This document shows positions 61,829 to 64,000 of a stretch of DNA of 64,000 nt, in pieces; positions within the stretch are counted from its first letter, which is position 1, and each line of letters opens with the position of its first letter. This stretch comes from Galerina marginata (Eukaryota > Basidiomycota > Agaricomycetes > Agaricales > Galerinaceae). The notes beneath the pieces are model-generated. The model saw only the letters and a program-made list of their open reading frames with translations, searched no databases and was not told the DNA's origin. The stretch is from the NCBI GenBank assembly GCA_023014335.1, contig JAECYW010000020.1, positions 1,333,301 through 1,397,300 of the forward strand, written 5' to 3'. The translations under genes were made by a program, and so were the position numbers.

Positions 61829-63933
61829 TAATAATCTAAGTCGTCAACTGGTACTACCAGTTTGTTCCCGTTCCCGGGAACAGCTTTTCAGTGACGGGAA
61901 CACAATGGGAACAGAATTATGGGTTCAGTGGAACATGTGGATGTCTATGGGAACATGTTTCTAAGTTTTATGGAACCAAAAATTGCTGAGAGGAACAATA
62001 ACAACAGGTTTACATGTTTTGCACAGTATTATTTACATGACAGGAATACAACAGAAACAGAATCATAGTCCTAATAATCTAAGTCGTGAAGCAGGGACCC
62101 TTATTGCATGCTGGCATAGATGCCAAAGCCCTCATATGATATGTCAAAAATAAAATTAAAAAGGCACTGGCATCAGCTATATATGTTCCATGGCACTTTG
62201 GCATCCAATAACAGTGCCAAAAAGATTAATTGAACTCGCTTTGGCATCTGATACATAAGATTCACAAAACCAAACAGATCTAATAATCTAAGTCATCAAC
62301 TAGTCCTGCTAGTTGTGTTAAACGTAACAACTCCCACGGTAACAGATTCCTTAATAATCTAAGTCGTCAACTAGTCCTGCTAGTTGTGTTACACGTAACA
62401 ACTCCCATGGTAACAGACGGTAACAGATTCCTGAGAGTTTAATAATCTAAGTCTTCAATAACACCTTGTTATTTGTTCCGTTCCGGGGAACAGCTTTTCA
62501 GTGACGGGAACACAATGGGAACAGATTTCTTTAATAATATAAGTTGTCAATAACGAGGGGTTATTGAGTTACCCGTAACAACTCCCACGGTAACAGACGG
62601 TAACAGATTCCTGAGAGTTGAATAATATAAGTCATCAACTGGTACTACCAGTTTGTTCCTGTTTTCGGGAACAGCTTTTCAGTGACGGGAACACAACGGG
62701 AACAGATCTTTGGGTTCAATGGAACTTAGGGTTCCCTATGAGAACACGCAACATTTATCCTTTTTTTCTTTTCTTGGCTTCTGTAATTACTCAGCTGACC
62801 AACACGCTGATCAACATCTGCATGTTTTGTGAAACCAACAGCTTGATTCACATGTCTGTTCAATCTGAGATATCAGGGAGGGAAATTCAACAAGAATGCT
62901 TAGGCAACGCCTAAGCTAAAACCCTTGGCTTTTTTTTTAAAAACTCCATCAAAAAGCCTTGCCGAGTCCGCACTTGCATACAGGTTGCCGGCGGTCGTCA
63001 TCGGTTAGGTTCTGTTGTACAATTGCATTGGGAAAAAAACAAGTTGCGTCTACAAAAATAAATAGGGCCCGACCAAAGACTGATATTCCGCACTGTCATT
63101 GGGAAACACGTATGTGGTGCAACTATAAGTGAAATGGTGAAACTGAACTCAATCGTAGTGATTCATTTGCTTTTAGAACTAAGTATATCTCCAGGTATCT
63201 CTGAAAGTATCCAACGTTAATCCGACTTGCTCTGTTTACTGTCATTTATATCAAAGTTCCATGGAACCAAAGACTTTTGATACTGCCTCCAGCTTCTGTT
63301 GGGTGGACTGGGTATGGGTATGAACCTTGCTTTTAGAGTCATCGACCTTTTGGAGCATCAAAATTGGAACGAAATTTCAACATCTTGTAATCACTCTTCC
63401 CGACACGTCAACCAACAAGCTTTAATAATCTAAGTCGTGAAGCAGCAGTGCTTATTGCATGCCGGCATATATGCCACTGGCATCATATGACATGTCAAAA
63501 AAGTCTTACATTGAATGTAAATTCTGAAGCAGTTGGCGACAGTCACAACAAGGACTCCTTGTTTAATAGTGCTCTTGCCATCAAGAATCTCCAATCTGCA
63601 TGTTCCGTGAAACTTGCGGATGCTACTGCTATTAAAAATCATAGACTTGGTGACAGTTCACGTGGAAAGCTATTAATGGTCAAAAAAACATATGGCAATG
63701 ATATCTGAAAGTTCCATGACATCTGTAAATTCCCGTCAGATGTCAGAGTCATTGATACTATCAGTAACTTGCATACTAGCCCTATGGACGCGTATGAAAA
63801 ATCCTTCGTTTCAGACCACCAAAGGCGTGGGAAATAAAATAATCTGATCGGAGATTCAAATTTCTTGGCATCAAATACCCCCCCTCAACATTTTACATCG
63901 AGAGAATCCGTCCAGTATAGCCCAAGATATGGC
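61829..63933 (+). repeat. Unit 25: Z head, X tail cut by the telomere
   Basis: Most distal unit; A allele at 62918. It has nine T residues in the Y1 T-run near 62930 where the other units I compared have eight. X begins at 63778, and only its first 157 bases remain before the telomere, so the GTCC repeats and end hairpin of X are lost. Confidence 0.95.
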
Positions 63934-64000
63934 TTAGGTTAGGGTTCGGTTAGGTTAGGGTTAGGGTTAGGGTTAGGGTTAGGGTTAGGGTTAGGGTTAC
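63934..64000 (+). repeat. Telomeric TTAGGG repeats, chromosome end
   Basis: The tract starts with irregular units (TTAGG, TTAGGG, TTCGG, TTAGG) and continues as seven perfect TTAGGG units at 63955-63996, then TTAC. The G-rich strand runs 5' to 3' toward the right edge, as expected for a right chromosome end. Irregular units at the inner edge and pure units outside are the usual pattern of an aged telomere base. The last two bases (AC) break the repeat and may be a read-end error or a variant unit. The true length cannot be judged because the window ends here. Confidence 0.97.

Larger units (their letters stand above)
1..63933 (+). repeat. Subtelomeric head-to-tail higher-order repeat array
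   Basis: One continuous tandem array, all units in the same orientation. The landmark GAATAATATAAGTCATC (first at 763) recurs 25 times at spacings of exactly 3401, 1681, 1729, 1383 or 3054 bases. In array order the spacings are L M L K L S L S L M L S L L L S L S L T S S L T (L=3401, M=1729, K=3054, S=1681, T=1383). I saw only two base-level differences between equivalent copies. The array abuts TTAGGG repeats. No open frame above 127 codons occurs and most open frames lack an ATG start, so the array is judged non-coding. Calling it subtelomeric rests on the adjacent telomere. Confidence 0.97.

Overview
This window is a eukaryotic chromosome end. Its last 67 bases are degenerate and then perfect TTAGGG repeats on the + strand (63934-64000), so the telomere is to the right and the centromere to the left. 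Everything from 1 to 63933 is one head-to-tail, non-coding subtelomeric array. I see no convincing protein gene, tRNA or rRNA. TTAGGG excludes the common plant (TTTAGGG) and budding-yeast types, but animals, many filamentous fungi, diatoms and other protists remain possible. I cannot name the organism.

Layout: 25 units follow a 494-base partial unit. Measured from one fixed internal landmark (761, 4162, 5891, 9292, 12346 and so on to 62618), the spacing takes only five values: 3401 (12 times), 1681 (7), 1729 (2), 1383 (2) and 3054 (1). Copies look identical to the base, apart from one A/G site and one homopolymer length. Each unit has one of two fixed left heads, Z (TAATAATCTAAGTCGTC with an AACTGGT stem) or A2 (the same leader with a CAACTAG stem). 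Each has one of five right tails: full, K, M, T or X. An X tail is always followed by an A2 head; the other four tails are always followed by a Z head. The last unit has an X tail cut at its 157th base, where the telomere begins.

Inside the longest unit there is an older layer of diverged modules of 71-500 bases. From left to right they are Z, W, A1, A2, A3, A4, A5, Y1, Q, R, Y2, a TCCCGC-rich part, a GATGGC-rich part and Y3. X replaces everything after R in X-tailed units. Many modules share a plan: a leader TAATAATCTAAGTC, a short hairpin, a palindrome made of a 4-6 base keyword and its complement, then spaced copies of that keyword. The keyword changes between modules (GGAAC, GTAAC, GGCAT, GATGGC, GTCC, TCCCGC) but is consistent within a module. 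Hairpin stems differ between modules while pairing is kept. This modular plan is the strongest candidate here for an undescribed system.

How it may work (inference): precise heads joined to several different truncated tails, read on the minus strand as a fixed 3' end with variable 5' truncation pointing to the telomere, recall telomere-dedicated retroelements such as Drosophila HeT-A. The near-perfect identity and duplicated multi-unit blocks show that recombination or break-induced replication later amplified the array, as with yeast Y' elements or ALT cassettes. No reverse transcriptase is encoded here, so any enzyme would act in trans.
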